In this document: piece by piece, positions 40,965-48,278 of the stretch | Layout: each line of letters begins with the position of its first letter | How positions within the stretch are numbered: position 1 is the first letter of the stretch | Assembly: GCF_020193655.1 (NCBI RefSeq) | Contig: NZ_JADYVE010000001.1 | Location: 1-64,000 of the forward strand | From: Ensifer sp. IC3342 | GTDB lineage: Bacteria; Pseudomonadota; Alphaproteobacteria; Rhizobiales; Rhizobiaceae | Direction of reading: 5' to 3' | Length of the DNA: 64,000 nucleotides | Notes under the pieces: generated by a model | Seen by the model: only the letters and a program-made list of their open reading frames with translations | Database searches by the model: none | What the model was told of the DNA's origin: nothing | Position numbers and translations under genes: made by a program

Positions 40965-41663
40965 TCAGGCGACGCTGAGGGTCGCGGGATCGATCTTCAG
41001 GCCCGGCCCCATCGTCGAGGAGATCGCTACGCGCTTGACGTAGTTACCCTTGGCACCAGCCGGCTTTGCCTTGATCACGGCATCGGCGAAGGCGCGGATA
41101 TTTTCTTCCAGCGCCTTGGCGTCGAAGGAGGCTTTGCCAACGCCAGCATGGACGATACCGGCCTTTTCGACGCGGAACTCGACCGCACCACCCTTGGAGG
41201 CCTTGACCGCAGCCGCGACATCCATGGTGACCGTGCCGACCTTCGGGTTCGGCATCATGCCGCGCGGGCCGAGAACCTTACCGAGACGACCGACGAGCGG
41301 CATCATGTCCGGGGTGGCGATGCAGCGATCGAACTCGATCTTGCCGCCCTGGACGATCTCGACGAGGTCTTCGGCGCCGACAACGTCAGCACCGGCAGCC
41401 TTGGCTTCGTCAGCCTTGGCGCCGCGCGCGAAAACGGCAACGCGAACCGAGCGGCCGGTGCCGTTCGGCAGGTTGACAACGCCGCGGACCATCTGGTCGG
41501 CGTGGCGCGGATCGACGCCGAGATTCATTGCGACTTCGATGGTTTCATCGAACTTTGCCGTCGCACGCTCCTTCACCAGCGTTACGGCTTCAACGAGGCC
41601 GTAGATCTTCGCCGGATCGATGCCCTCGCGGGACTTCTGTACACGCTTTGCAATCTTCGCCAT
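40965..41663 (-). CDS. rplA: 50S ribosomal protein L1
   Basis: 232 residues. The L1 signature appears as [23 protein letters not shown]. L1 forms the stalk on the E-site side. The start is 4 nt after the rplK stop, so the two genes are tightly linked. Confidence 0.98.
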   Translation of the reverse strand: MAKIAKRVQKSREGIDPAKIYGLVEAVTLVKERATAKFDETIEVAMNLGVDPRHADQMVRGVVNLPNGTGRSVRVAVFARGAKADEAKAAGADVVGAEDLVEIVQGGKIEFDRCIATPDMMPLVGRLGKVLGPRGMMPNPKVGTVTMDVAAAVKASKGGAVEFRVEKAGIVHAGVGKASFDAKALEENIRAFADAVIKAKPAGAKGNYVKRVAISSTMGPGLKIDPATLSVA

Positions 41664-41667
41664 GGTC

Positions 41668-42096
41668 TTAGCCCGTCACTTCCAGGCCCATGGAGCGGGC
41701 AGAGCCCTCGACCATTGCCATTGCGCCTTCAACATCGGCCGCATTGAGGTCCTTCATCTTGGCCTCTGCGATCGTGCGGATCTGAGCCTTGGAGATCGAG
41801 CCGGCCTTGGCCTTGCCCGGGGTCTTCGAGCCCGACTGGATCTTCGCTTCACGCTTCAGGAAGTAGCTGACCGGCGGCTGCTTCATGACGAAGGTGAAGG
41901 ACTTGTCCTGGTAATAGGTAATGACGACCGGGATCGGCATACCCTTTTCCATTTCCTGCGTGGCGGCATTGAACGCCTTGCAGAATTCCATGATGTTAAT
42001 GCCACGCTGACCAAGCGCAGGACCGATCGGCGGCGATGGATTCGCCGAGCCGGCCTTCACCTGCAGCTTGAGCTGGCCTGCAACTTTCTTAGCCAT
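41668..42096 (-). CDS. rplK: 50S ribosomal protein L11
   Basis: 142 residues. The N-terminal part has [20 protein letters not shown], the thiostrepton-binding region, and the C-terminal RNA-binding domain follows. L11 is needed for stringent-response activation by RelA-type enzymes. It lies 214 nt after nusG; that gap holds only GC-rich stems. Confidence 0.98.
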   Translation of the reverse strand: MAKKVAGQLKLQVKAGSANPSPPIGPALGQRGINIMEFCKAFNAATQEMEKGMPIPVVITYYQDKSFTFVMKQPPVSYFLKREAKIQSGSKTPGKAKAGSISKAQIRTIAEAKMKDLNAADVEGAMAMVEGSARSMGLEVTG

Positions 42097-42310
42097 TTCT
42101 CTCTGCCTCTGAATGCCCCTTCACGATCAAGACGGAAGAGGAACTGTTGAGCCGGTCACCCGGCTGTTTGCCGGCCCTTCGACCGGCGGCTGCGGTTGCG
42201 TGGTGCGGATAAACCGACCCGGCTAAGACCGGACACCTCCCACGCGCATGCGGATCACTCCGCCGGAACAAGCCAATCGACCTGCTCCATCCCTTTAAAA
42301 CCTGCGTTTT

Positions 42311-42841
42311 TCAGACCTTTTCGACCTGGCCATATTCCAGCTCGACAGGGGTCGCACGACCAAAGATCGAAACCTCGACCTTCAAACGCGACCGCTCTTC
42401 ATCAACATCCTGGACGATGCCATTGAAGGATGCGAACGGACCATCCGACACCCGGACCTGTTCGCCGATCTCGAACGAAACCGACGGCTTCGGACGGTCA
42501 ACACCTTCCTGGACCTGACCGAGAATCCGCTCGGCCTCATGATCCGGAATCGGAACGGGCTTGCTGTCGGTTCCGAGGAAGCCCGTGACCTTCGGCGTAT
42601 TCTTGATGAGGTGATAGGCTTCATCGGTCAGATTGGCGCGAACAAGCACGTAGCCCGGAAAGAACTTGCGCTCCGAGTCGACCTTGCGGCCGCGGCGGAT
42701 CTCGACGACCTTTTCCGTCGGGACGAGAATCTTCTCGAACAGATGATCCAGCCCCTTCTGCTTGGCCTTCTCCTCGATCGATTCGGCGACCTTCTTTTCG
42801 AAATTCGAATAGGCGTGAACGATATACCAGCGCGCAGCCAT
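42311..42841 (-). CDS. nusG: Transcription termination/antitermination factor NusG
   Basis: 176 residues from Met-Ala-Ala-Arg-Trp-Tyr-Ile-Val-His-Ala-Tyr-Ser. The NGN domain includes Phe-Phe-Pro-Gly-Tyr-Val-Leu-Val and the C-terminal KOW domain includes Gly-Pro-Phe-Ala-Ser-Phe-Asn-Gly-Ile-Val-Gln-Asp-Val-Asp. It links RNA polymerase with Rho and with ribosomal S10. The start nine codons downstream of the first ATG is used because it fits the family. secE lies 16 nt upstream. Confidence 0.98.
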   Translation of the reverse strand: MAARWYIVHAYSNFEKKVAESIEEKAKQKGLDHLFEKILVPTEKVVEIRRGRKVDSERKFFPGYVLVRANLTDEAYHLIKNTPKVTGFLGTDSKPVPIPDHEAERILGQVQEGVDRPKPSVSFEIGEQVRVSDGPFASFNGIVQDVDEERSRLKVEVSIFGRATPVELEYGQVEKV

Positions 42842-42857
42842 GCTACTCTCCACCCAA

Positions 42858-43058
42858 TCAAGCGCCAACGTTGAGGACGAGGCTCATCAGCCAGCCCATC
42901 AACTGGTCCGCACCAAAGAAAAAGGCGGCGGCAAAAGAGACCATGACAAAGACCATCAGCGTCGAGATCATCGTCTCGCGCCGTGAAGGCCAAGTCACTT
43001 TTGACGTTTCAGAGCGAACCTGCTGCAGAAACGTGAACGGATTCGTTTTGGATGCCAT
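42858..43058 (-). CDS. secE: Protein translocase subunit SecE
   Basis: 66 residues, the short form with one transmembrane helix (residues about 36-58). The amphipathic Phe-Leu-Gln-Gln-Val-Arg-Ser-Glu-Thr-Ser-Lys-Val-Thr-Trp-Pro-Ser-Arg-Arg-Glu motif is diagnostic. It clamps SecY. It is the first protein gene of the secE-nusG-rplKAJL-rpoBC run and formerly lay directly downstream of tRNA-Trp. Confidence 0.97.
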   Translation of the reverse strand: MASKTNPFTFLQQVRSETSKVTWPSRRETMISTLMVFVMVSFAAAFFFGADQLMGWLMSLVLNVGA

Positions 43059-43129
43059 AAAATGCTCACGCCATTACGGCGCGTAAAGCCGATGATTCAG
43101 CCCCACGCACCGCGTGTCTGTTTGGACCC

Positions 43130-43158
43130 TACATAAAGACCGATTTCGAAAACCACAA
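43130..43158 (-). promoter_or_regulatory. Candidate promoter of secE-nusG
   Basis: On the minus strand CTTGTGG, 17 nt and TATGTA resemble the housekeeping promoter pattern. It lies about 70 nt before secE and downstream of the tRNA-Trp fragment, so the operon could still be transcribed after the island separated it from the tRNA promoter. This is pattern matching only. Confidence 0.4.
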
Positions 43159-43259
43159 GAGCCAATCAGTCTTTTTTGTGAATATAAAAAGACGGTCGCG
43201 CCGCCCTACCCTTTTTCCATTCTGGCCGAATTCAGACGATGAGGCAAGAATGACGAAAC

Positions 43260-43304
43260 TGGCAGGGGCAGAGGGGCTCGAACCCCCGACCTGCGGTTTT
43301 GGAG
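43260..43304 (-). tRNA. 3' half of tRNA-Trp(CCA): island attachment site, not a complete gene
   Basis: On the minus strand the sequence runs from CTCCAAAA (anticodon loop, anticodon CCA) through ACCGC, AGGTC, a T-arm with GTTCGAGC, and the acceptor strand TGCCCCT, discriminator G and an encoded CCA end. Bases before CTCC do not pair with ACCGC and do not form a D-arm, so the 5' half is absent. The location just upstream of secE is where rhizobia carry tRNA-Trp. The break at the anticodon loop next to an integrase gene marks the junction of an integrated element. The complete tRNA should be rebuilt at the unseen far end. Confidence 0.85.
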
Positions 43305-43533
43305 TCCCCTCCACCGTCGCCCGGCTCCCTGATTCCGCTTGTAGCATTTTGTTCGCGAATGTTTCAAGCGGTTTCGTTCCTTTCCATAAGTCATTGTTAT
43401 TATTGACTTTTTCCCAACAAAGGTTTTCCATTCGGATCCAACGGGATGCGGCCGCCGGCGGTCGCGCTGCCCAGTTCCGCTGCCCGAAATTCCCGGTTCC
43501 GCGGCCCGAAAGCGAACGACGAAAGGAAGCAAG

Positions 43534-44922
43534 ATGGACAGACAGCACCTGACAGACGACCTGATCGCCGGCCTGGACTTCGCCCCGGACTCCGGCAGCC
43601 GCTACGAGATCAACGACTCCTCCGTGGAAAACCTGGCCGTCAGGGTCGGGTCGAAAAGGAAGTCGTTCGTGCTGATCGCGCGGTTCGGCGGCCCGGCCGA
43701 AAACACCTCTCGCCGCACGCTCGGCAGGTTCCCGGCCATGACCACCGAGGCCGCACGCGTTGCCGCGCACAATTGGAACGCACAGATCGACGAGGGAGTC
43801 GATCCGGCCATCGAGGCGGCGGCAGCGGGAAGACTGGAGGAACTGCGCCTCCGGAGCACCTTCGCCTCCGTCATGGAGGACTATCTCGCCTACATCCCGT
43901 CGCGGGACAGGAACCTCAACGCGGCGCAGGACATCGCCTTCATCAGGAGGAACATCCTGGACCCGAAGAGAAACAGGTGGGTGAACAAGCCCATCGCGGA
44001 GGTCACTGCCGCGCACGTGACGTCGTTCATCAAGGAGATAAATCAGAAATTCCCGACCACCGCGTTCCACTGCTTCGCCATGCTCAAGACTTTTTTTAGC
44101 TGGACGATGCACCCGGACATCAGCGAGGCAGTCGGCCTCGATCGGAACCCGATCGAGCACCTCAAGGCCAAGAGGCTGGGGCTTCGGATCGCGCCGCGCG
44201 AACGGGTCTTCGAATACGAGGAGGCGCGCGCCTACCTGATGGCATGCAGCGCCACGCCCTATCCCTATGGACCCTGCCTCAGGGTCCTGATCGAGACCGG
44301 ACAGCGCAGGGGCGTTGTCGCGGGGATGCGCTGGTCGCAGCTCAATCTGGCTCGCAAGCTTTGGATCATACCGGGTAGCAAGGCTCCCGGGGCCCAGCGC
44401 GGCCGCACTTCCAAGGTGGACAATTCGCACCAGGTGCCGCTCTCGGACCGGGTGGTCGACCTGCTCCTGGCGATCAAGGAAAGTCAGCCAGCGGGCCATG
44501 GGGATTTCGTGTTCAGCACGACCAACGGCCAGAGGCCGATCGACAACTTCGGCGACCTGAGGCTGGCGAAGAAACAAGACAGGAGCGAAGCCGAGATCGC
44601 GACAGGCAAGTTCGAGCGCCTGATGCTTGAATTCCGCGAAAAACTCGGCGTGGCGGTCATGGAGGACTGGGTCTGGCACGACGTCAGGCGGACCGTCCGC
44701 ACCCATCTCGAGCCGATCACGGGGCGCACCGAGGTGGCCGAGGCGGCGATCGGGCACGGCCAGACGGGCATCCTCCGCGTCTACAATCTCCACAAGTACC
44801 GTGCCGAGATCCGGCGCGGCTTCAACGCTTGGTCCGAGCTGCTGCGGAAGGTCGAGCAGGGAACCTGCACGATCGCCGACTGGGAGCACGACGAAGCCGA
44901 AACGGACGGGAGGGAGCGATGA
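43534..44922 (+). CDS. int: Tyrosine site-specific integrase of the island
   Basis: 462 residues. An N-terminal arm-binding part (1-100, with Leu-Ala-Val-Arg-Val and Thr-Leu-Gly-Arg-Phe-Pro) resembles P4-type integrases, followed by a SAM-like core-binding domain (about 108-210) and the catalytic domain. Catalytic residues are Arg258 in Thr-Gly-Gln-Arg, a basic region near 294-299, His382 and Arg385 in His-Asp-Val-Arg-Arg-Thr, His408 in Gly-His-Gly and nucleophile Tyr417. GAAAGGAAG precedes the ATG. It should recombine at the tRNA-Trp anticodon loop. Its stop overlaps the next start as ATGA. Confidence 0.9.
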   Translation: MDRQHLTDDLIAGLDFAPDSGSRYEINDSSVENLAVRVGSKRKSFVLIARFGGPAENTSRRTLGRFPAMTTEAARVAAHNWNAQIDEGVDPAIEAAAAGRLEELRLRSTFASVMEDYLAYIPSRDRNLNAAQDIAFIRRNILDPKRNRWVNKPIAEVTAAHVTSFIKEINQKFPTTAFHCFAMLKTFFSWTMHPDISEAVGLDRNPIEHLKAKRLGLRIAPRERVFEYEEARAYLMACSATPYPYGPCLRVLIETGQRRGVVAGMRWSQLNLARKLWIIPGSKAPGAQRGRTSKVDNSHQVPLSDRVVDLLLAIKESQPAGHGDFVFSTTNGQRPIDNFGDLRLAKKQDRSEAEIATGKFERLMLEFREKLGVAVMEDWVWHDVRRTVRTHLEPITGRTEVAEAAIGHGQTGILRVYNLHKYRAEIRRGFNAWSELLRKVEQGTCTIADWEHDEAETDGRER

Positions 44923-45833
44923 TCACCAGGGAGGAGCTCTACGCCCTCGTATGGAGCGTTTCCGGCAAGGCTGCCGCCGACCGTCTCGGCGTCTCGGACA
45001 GCTACCTCGGAAAGGTGTGCGCGGCGCTCGCCGTTCCGCGGCCCCCGCGCGGATGGTGGGCGAAGCGCGCGGTCGGCACGGCCCCTCCGCCGCCGCCCCT
45101 GGCCGCCGCGCGGCCGGGCTTTCCCGACCGCTGGACAAAGGGGGGGCGCGGCACGCCCCCGATCAAGCATTTCTACGGCGACGGCATCTGGTCCGCCTCC
45201 CCGGACGACGACACCGTGCACCCCCTCGTTGGGATTGCGCGGCGCGTGTTCGGCTCCGCGAAAGAAAGCCGCGACGGGACACATCTGGTGACCCGCTATC
45301 ACACGATCGACCTGACCGCTTCCGCGGACGCACTGGAGAACGCCCTTTCCCTGGCGGACGCCCTGTTCAGGGCGTTCGAGGGCCGCGGACATCCGGTGCG
45401 GATCGCGCCACGGAGCGGCTTCATCCGGCCCCGCCTCGACAACTGGGGGCGCCCTCCGTCGCACATCGAAGGCGTGGGGACTTTCCTGTGGACGCCGCAG
45501 GCGCCGACCATCGCGACCGTCTCCGGCGTGCCGGTCGGAATCGCCATCCTCGAGATCAACGAAGAGATCCTCATGCGCTACAAGGGGAACGGCGTGTTCG
45601 CGAAAGCCTCGGCAACGAAACAGGTCGCCGGCATCACCTGGACGGAATGGAGGGGCGTCCCGTGCGGACGTCTGAAGCTGACCGCGTACTCCCCTCACCA
45701 CCCGGTACCCTGGCGGCGGGAGTGGATCGAGATACGCCGGAACTCGCTCGCCAAGACAGCAGAGGCGATTGTCGCGGAGCTGGAAGCGGCGGCACCGACA
45801 CTGCCGCACGCCGGGTTCTTCCTTCGCGGCTGA
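44919..45833 (+). CDS. Integrase-coupled protein with N-terminal helix-turn-helix-like domain, function unknown
   Basis: 304 residues, no assigned function. Residues 1-50 (Ile-Thr-Arg-Glu-Glu-Leu-Tyr-Ala-Leu-Val-Trp, then Ala-Ala-Asp-Arg-Leu-Gly-Val-Ser-Asp-Ser-Tyr-Leu-Gly-Lys-Val-Cys, then Pro-Arg-Pro-Pro-Arg-Gly-Trp-Trp-Ala-Lys) look like a helix-turn-helix module seen in proteins of mobile elements. A Pro/Ala-rich linker and a beta-rich C-terminal part with Trp and charged residues follow. The ATG lies inside the integrase stop, which implies production in step with the integrase. A DNA-binding accessory factor or directionality factor is one inference. Confidence 0.65.
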   Translation: MITREELYALVWSVSGKAAADRLGVSDSYLGKVCAALAVPRPPRGWWAKRAVGTAPPPPPLAAARPGFPDRWTKGGRGTPPIKHFYGDGIWSASPDDDTVHPLVGIARRVFGSAKESRDGTHLVTRYHTIDLTASADALENALSLADALFRAFEGRGHPVRIAPRSGFIRPRLDNWGRPPSHIEGVGTFLWTPQAPTIATVSGVPVGIAILEINEEILMRYKGNGVFAKASATKQVAGITWTEWRGVPCGRLKLTAYSPHHPVPWRREWIEIRRNSLAKTAEAIVAELEAAAPTLPHAGFFLRG

Positions 45834-46018
45834 CGGCTCGACAGGGCGCCCTCCTCGTCCGGCGCCTTCCCGCGCGGCGCGTTCGGAGGGCCGGCGCGGT
45901 TCGCTGCGCGACATTTCCTGAATGTCCCCTCCCGCGGACGGTCGGCCCGCACAGGTTCAACCCGCCGCCCCTCCCGCCATTCGACAGGCCGAGGGGCAAA
46001 CACTGGAAGGAAACAGAC

Positions 46019-47275
46019 ATGCAGAAGCTCGACCTTACGGACGACGTCGTCCGCAATCTGCCTTTCGCGCCCGTATGCAATGAGTTCGCCGACTCGACGG
46101 TCGACAACATGCGGGTCGTTGTCACCACCACTCGGAAGGCGTTCTTCTACGTCCCGGATTTCATTCCGGGCAGCCACGTGCGGTGGAGGCTCGGCTGGTT
46201 TCCTGAAATCGCAACAGAACGGGCGCGCGAGCTCGCACGCCAATTGAATCAGGTGAATCAGGCGACGGCACATCGAAGCGGTGAGGAACCGGTCGAGGCG
46301 GATCCTCTCCACCGAGAGAGCTGGACGTTCGCCTCGGTCGTCGACGCATACGTCTCCTGGCTCCCCGAGCGGCACCGCAATCTCTGCGCCGATGCTGACG
46401 CCACGTTCATGCGGCGCTACGTGCGCGATCCGGCGGTCAATCCTTGGGTGGACAAACCGATCGCCGCGGTGACGGACTACGACGTCATGGCGTTGGTCGT
46501 GTCGATACGGAACCGCCCGGCGCCTGCGCTGGCCCGCAATTGCCTCATGAAGGTACGGGCCCTGTTCGCATGGGCCATGCATCCCGCGCGTCGGCGCGAA
46601 TTCGGGCTCGTATCGAACCCCCTCGCCCATCTCACTCCCCGCGTGCTTGGCCTGACGGTCCCGCGTCGCAGCCGTGTCTTGGGCACACTCGAACTGCGAG
46701 CCTACCTGGCCGCCGGAGAGCGGCTGGCGTCCGCATCGGATCGTGCGCTGGCAAGAAGTCTCCTGCTGACGGGGCAGCGTCTACGCGACTTGATCCGGAT
46801 GAAATGGTCGGAACTGGACCTCGGCCGAGGACTCTGGACGACTGCCGGGGAAGGATGCAGCGTGGAGCAGGTTGTGGTGCTCTCGGACGCCATGGTCACC
46901 TTGCTGGAAGACCTTCGCCGTGGCCTTCCCCCGGACGCAGGCGACTTCGTGTTCGGTGCGGCCGCCACCAAGACGTCGTCGAAGAACTTCTCGAGGATGA
47001 AGTCCGCGATCGACCGGCACATGAAGGAGACGATCAAAGAAGCGTCCGGCCCGCCCGCGACACCGTGGACGTGGCTGGACCTGCGTCGATCGGTTCTCGC
47101 GATGCTCGCGTGGGACGGCTTGGAATGGGAAAAGGCCCGCATCGCGGTAGGGATGGGCCGCTGGAGGCTCGGTGGCATTCCCAATCGCGAGCGGATACGC
47201 GCGGCTCTGAACCGACACGCGAACGAGTTGGACGCCATCCGTAGGGGCGATCGCCTGGACCGAGACTGGATCTGA
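46019..47275 (+). CDS. Integrase paralogue lacking the catalytic His and Tyr (degenerate tyrosine recombinase)
   Basis: 418 residues, clearly related to the integrase at 43534: the same Leu-Thr-Asp-Asp start, Pro-Phe-Ala-Pro block, Phe-Ala-Ser-Val-x-x-x-Tyr core-binding start, Trp-Val-(Asn/Asp)-Lys-Pro-Ile-Ala and Leu-Leu-Thr-Gly-Gln-Arg. Arg254 and Arg356 remain, but the motif His-Asp-Val-Arg-Arg-Thr has become Leu-Asp-Leu-Arg-Arg-Ser, the second His is Met379, and no Tyr occupies the nucleophile site (Gly-Gly-Ile-Pro-Asn). The frame is intact, so it may be a DNA-binding regulator of recombination rather than an enzyme. GAAGGAAA precedes the ATG. Confidence 0.8.
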   Translation: MQKLDLTDDVVRNLPFAPVCNEFADSTVDNMRVVVTTTRKAFFYVPDFIPGSHVRWRLGWFPEIATERARELARQLNQVNQATAHRSGEEPVEADPLHRESWTFASVVDAYVSWLPERHRNLCADADATFMRRYVRDPAVNPWVDKPIAAVTDYDVMALVVSIRNRPAPALARNCLMKVRALFAWAMHPARRREFGLVSNPLAHLTPRVLGLTVPRRSRVLGTLELRAYLAAGERLASASDRALARSLLLTGQRLRDLIRMKWSELDLGRGLWTTAGEGCSVEQVVVLSDAMVTLLEDLRRGLPPDAGDFVFGAAATKTSSKNFSRMKSAIDRHMKETIKEASGPPATPWTWLDLRRSVLAMLAWDGLEWEKARIAVGMGRWRLGGIPNRERIRAALNRHANELDAIRRGDRLDRDWI

Positions 47276-47397
47276 CGGCGCGCTCTTCTCCGAATGTCGC
47301 GGTAAAGGCCTTCCCGATCAGAGGAAGGCAGCCGAGAGAGGCGCGACGCTATTCCGTTCCAGCCGGGACGCGGCCGCCGGATCATCGCGACCACCGG

Positions 47398-47588
47398 CCC
47401 AGTTCCGCGCAGCCTTCGATGAAAGCGACGCCGCCGGCCCCCAGCGCGACCCTCGCCTTCTCGATCGACTCGACGAGGACGTTGGTCTCGCGCTTATCGA
47501 TACGGACGACGATCTGACGGCTGACGCCGCGGGGCCGGCTCCTCCTGGCTCAGTCCAAGAAGGGCGCGACCGGCCCTGGCCTCGTCAG
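47398..47588 (-). pseudogene. Frameshifted XRE-family helix-turn-helix regulator
   Basis: The minus strand encodes Ala-Gly-Arg-Ala-Leu-Leu-Gly-Leu-Ser-Gln-Glu-Glu in one frame and then Val-Ser-Arg-Gln-Ile-Val-Val-Arg-Ile-Asp-Lys-Arg-Glu-Thr-Asn-Val followed by Ala-Leu-Gly-Ala-Gly-Gly-Val-Ala-Phe-Ile-Glu in another. Together these make a solitary XRE domain of the GluSerAlaGlyValGluPheIle type, broken by a frameshift near 47545. It directly follows the 201-residue gene and is related in protein and DNA to the remnant at 51159-51446. Confidence 0.65.
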
Positions 47589-48194
47589 CTACTCGTGAAG
47601 GCCCCAGTTCCGATCCTCGTCGTTCCGGCGGTTAGAAGCTTCCAAAGGAAGTCCCGATCCCGAGCTACGGCGAACACCGTCGCTGCCAACCCAGTAGAAG
47701 GTCGACTCCCAACCGGTGCTCTTTCCACTGTTGCTCTTATAACCGTGTATGGTCTTCGAGACCTCGATGCCCGCAAGCGTCAGCTTTCCCGGCCCCTTGC
47801 CGATGGTCTCGAAGAAGATATCGTTCAAGAGATGATGGTCGTGGAAATCGCTCTCGCGGACAAGGCTGATGTCCTTCACGCAGGCCCTTCGACGGCGTCG
47901 CTGGCGGATTTCCTCACGCAACGGTTCGGAGTCCCGAACGTAGGCTCCAGCATCCGGGGCCTCTCGTACGACCTCCCCTCTCCCCATCGGTAGACGGCCG
48001 TCATTGTAAGCTGCAAGAATAGCTGCCGCTGCGTCGGGGCCGACGACTGTAACCAGATCGAAGAGGCTCTCGCTGCGCGGATGGAGGTCCTTCCGCTCCT
48101 CTTTGGATAGCAGATCGCCTTCCATGACGAGCTTGTAGGCTTTCCGTGGCATCACACCTGGAAGCCACGCCAGAAACCCCGCCAATGATCTCAT
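47589..48194 (-). CDS. Unrecognised 201-residue protein, third member of the nuclease-ATPase cassette
   Basis: Not matched to any family by eye. The N-terminal 25 residues are hydrophobic with basic residues after them. The middle has a run Arg-Gln-Arg-Arg-Arg-Arg-Arg-Ala-Cys-Val, and the C-terminus has Phe-His-Asp-His-His-Leu-Leu-Asn-Asp-Ile-Phe-Phe-Glu-Thr-Ile-Gly followed by a Gly/Ser-rich Trp-Glu-Ser-Thr-Phe-Tyr-Trp-Val-Gly-Ser-Asp segment. TTAGGAGAG lies 6 nt before the ATG, so the start is well supported. It begins 84 nt after the ATPase gene on the same strand, so co-transcription is likely. Confidence 0.6.
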   Translation of the reverse strand: MRSLAGFLAWLPGVMPRKAYKLVMEGDLLSKEERKDLHPRSESLFDLVTVVGPDAAAAILAAYNDGRLPMGRGEVVREAPDAGAYVRDSEPLREEIRQRRRRRACVKDISLVRESDFHDHHLLNDIFFETIGKGPGKLTLAGIEVSKTIHGYKSNSGKSTGWESTFYWVGSDGVRRSSGSGLPLEASNRRNDEDRNWGLHE

Positions 48195-48278
48195 GCACTC
48201 TCCTAACTCGGCTCGCCTCCACGGTCGACCCGCCTGCGCACCGCACGACATCGTCCCTATCCGAAGGGGTGGCCTCTG

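Noticed and set aside
43178..43552. Small plus-strand frame beginning with Ala-Glu-Gly-Leu-Glu-Pro-Pro-Thr-Cys-Gly
   Set aside because: This is the well-known false translation of a tRNA 3' end, here the tRNA-Trp fragment.
43129..44889. 586-codon minus-strand frame over the integrase
   Set aside because: The plus strand carries a clear integrase with all catalytic motifs; the antisense translation shows no domain.
44627..46018. Long in-frame extension upstream of the second integrase-like gene
   Set aside because: It runs through the integrase and the coupled gene in the wrong frame; GAAGGAAA and the Leu-Thr-Asp-Asp homology fix the start at 46019.
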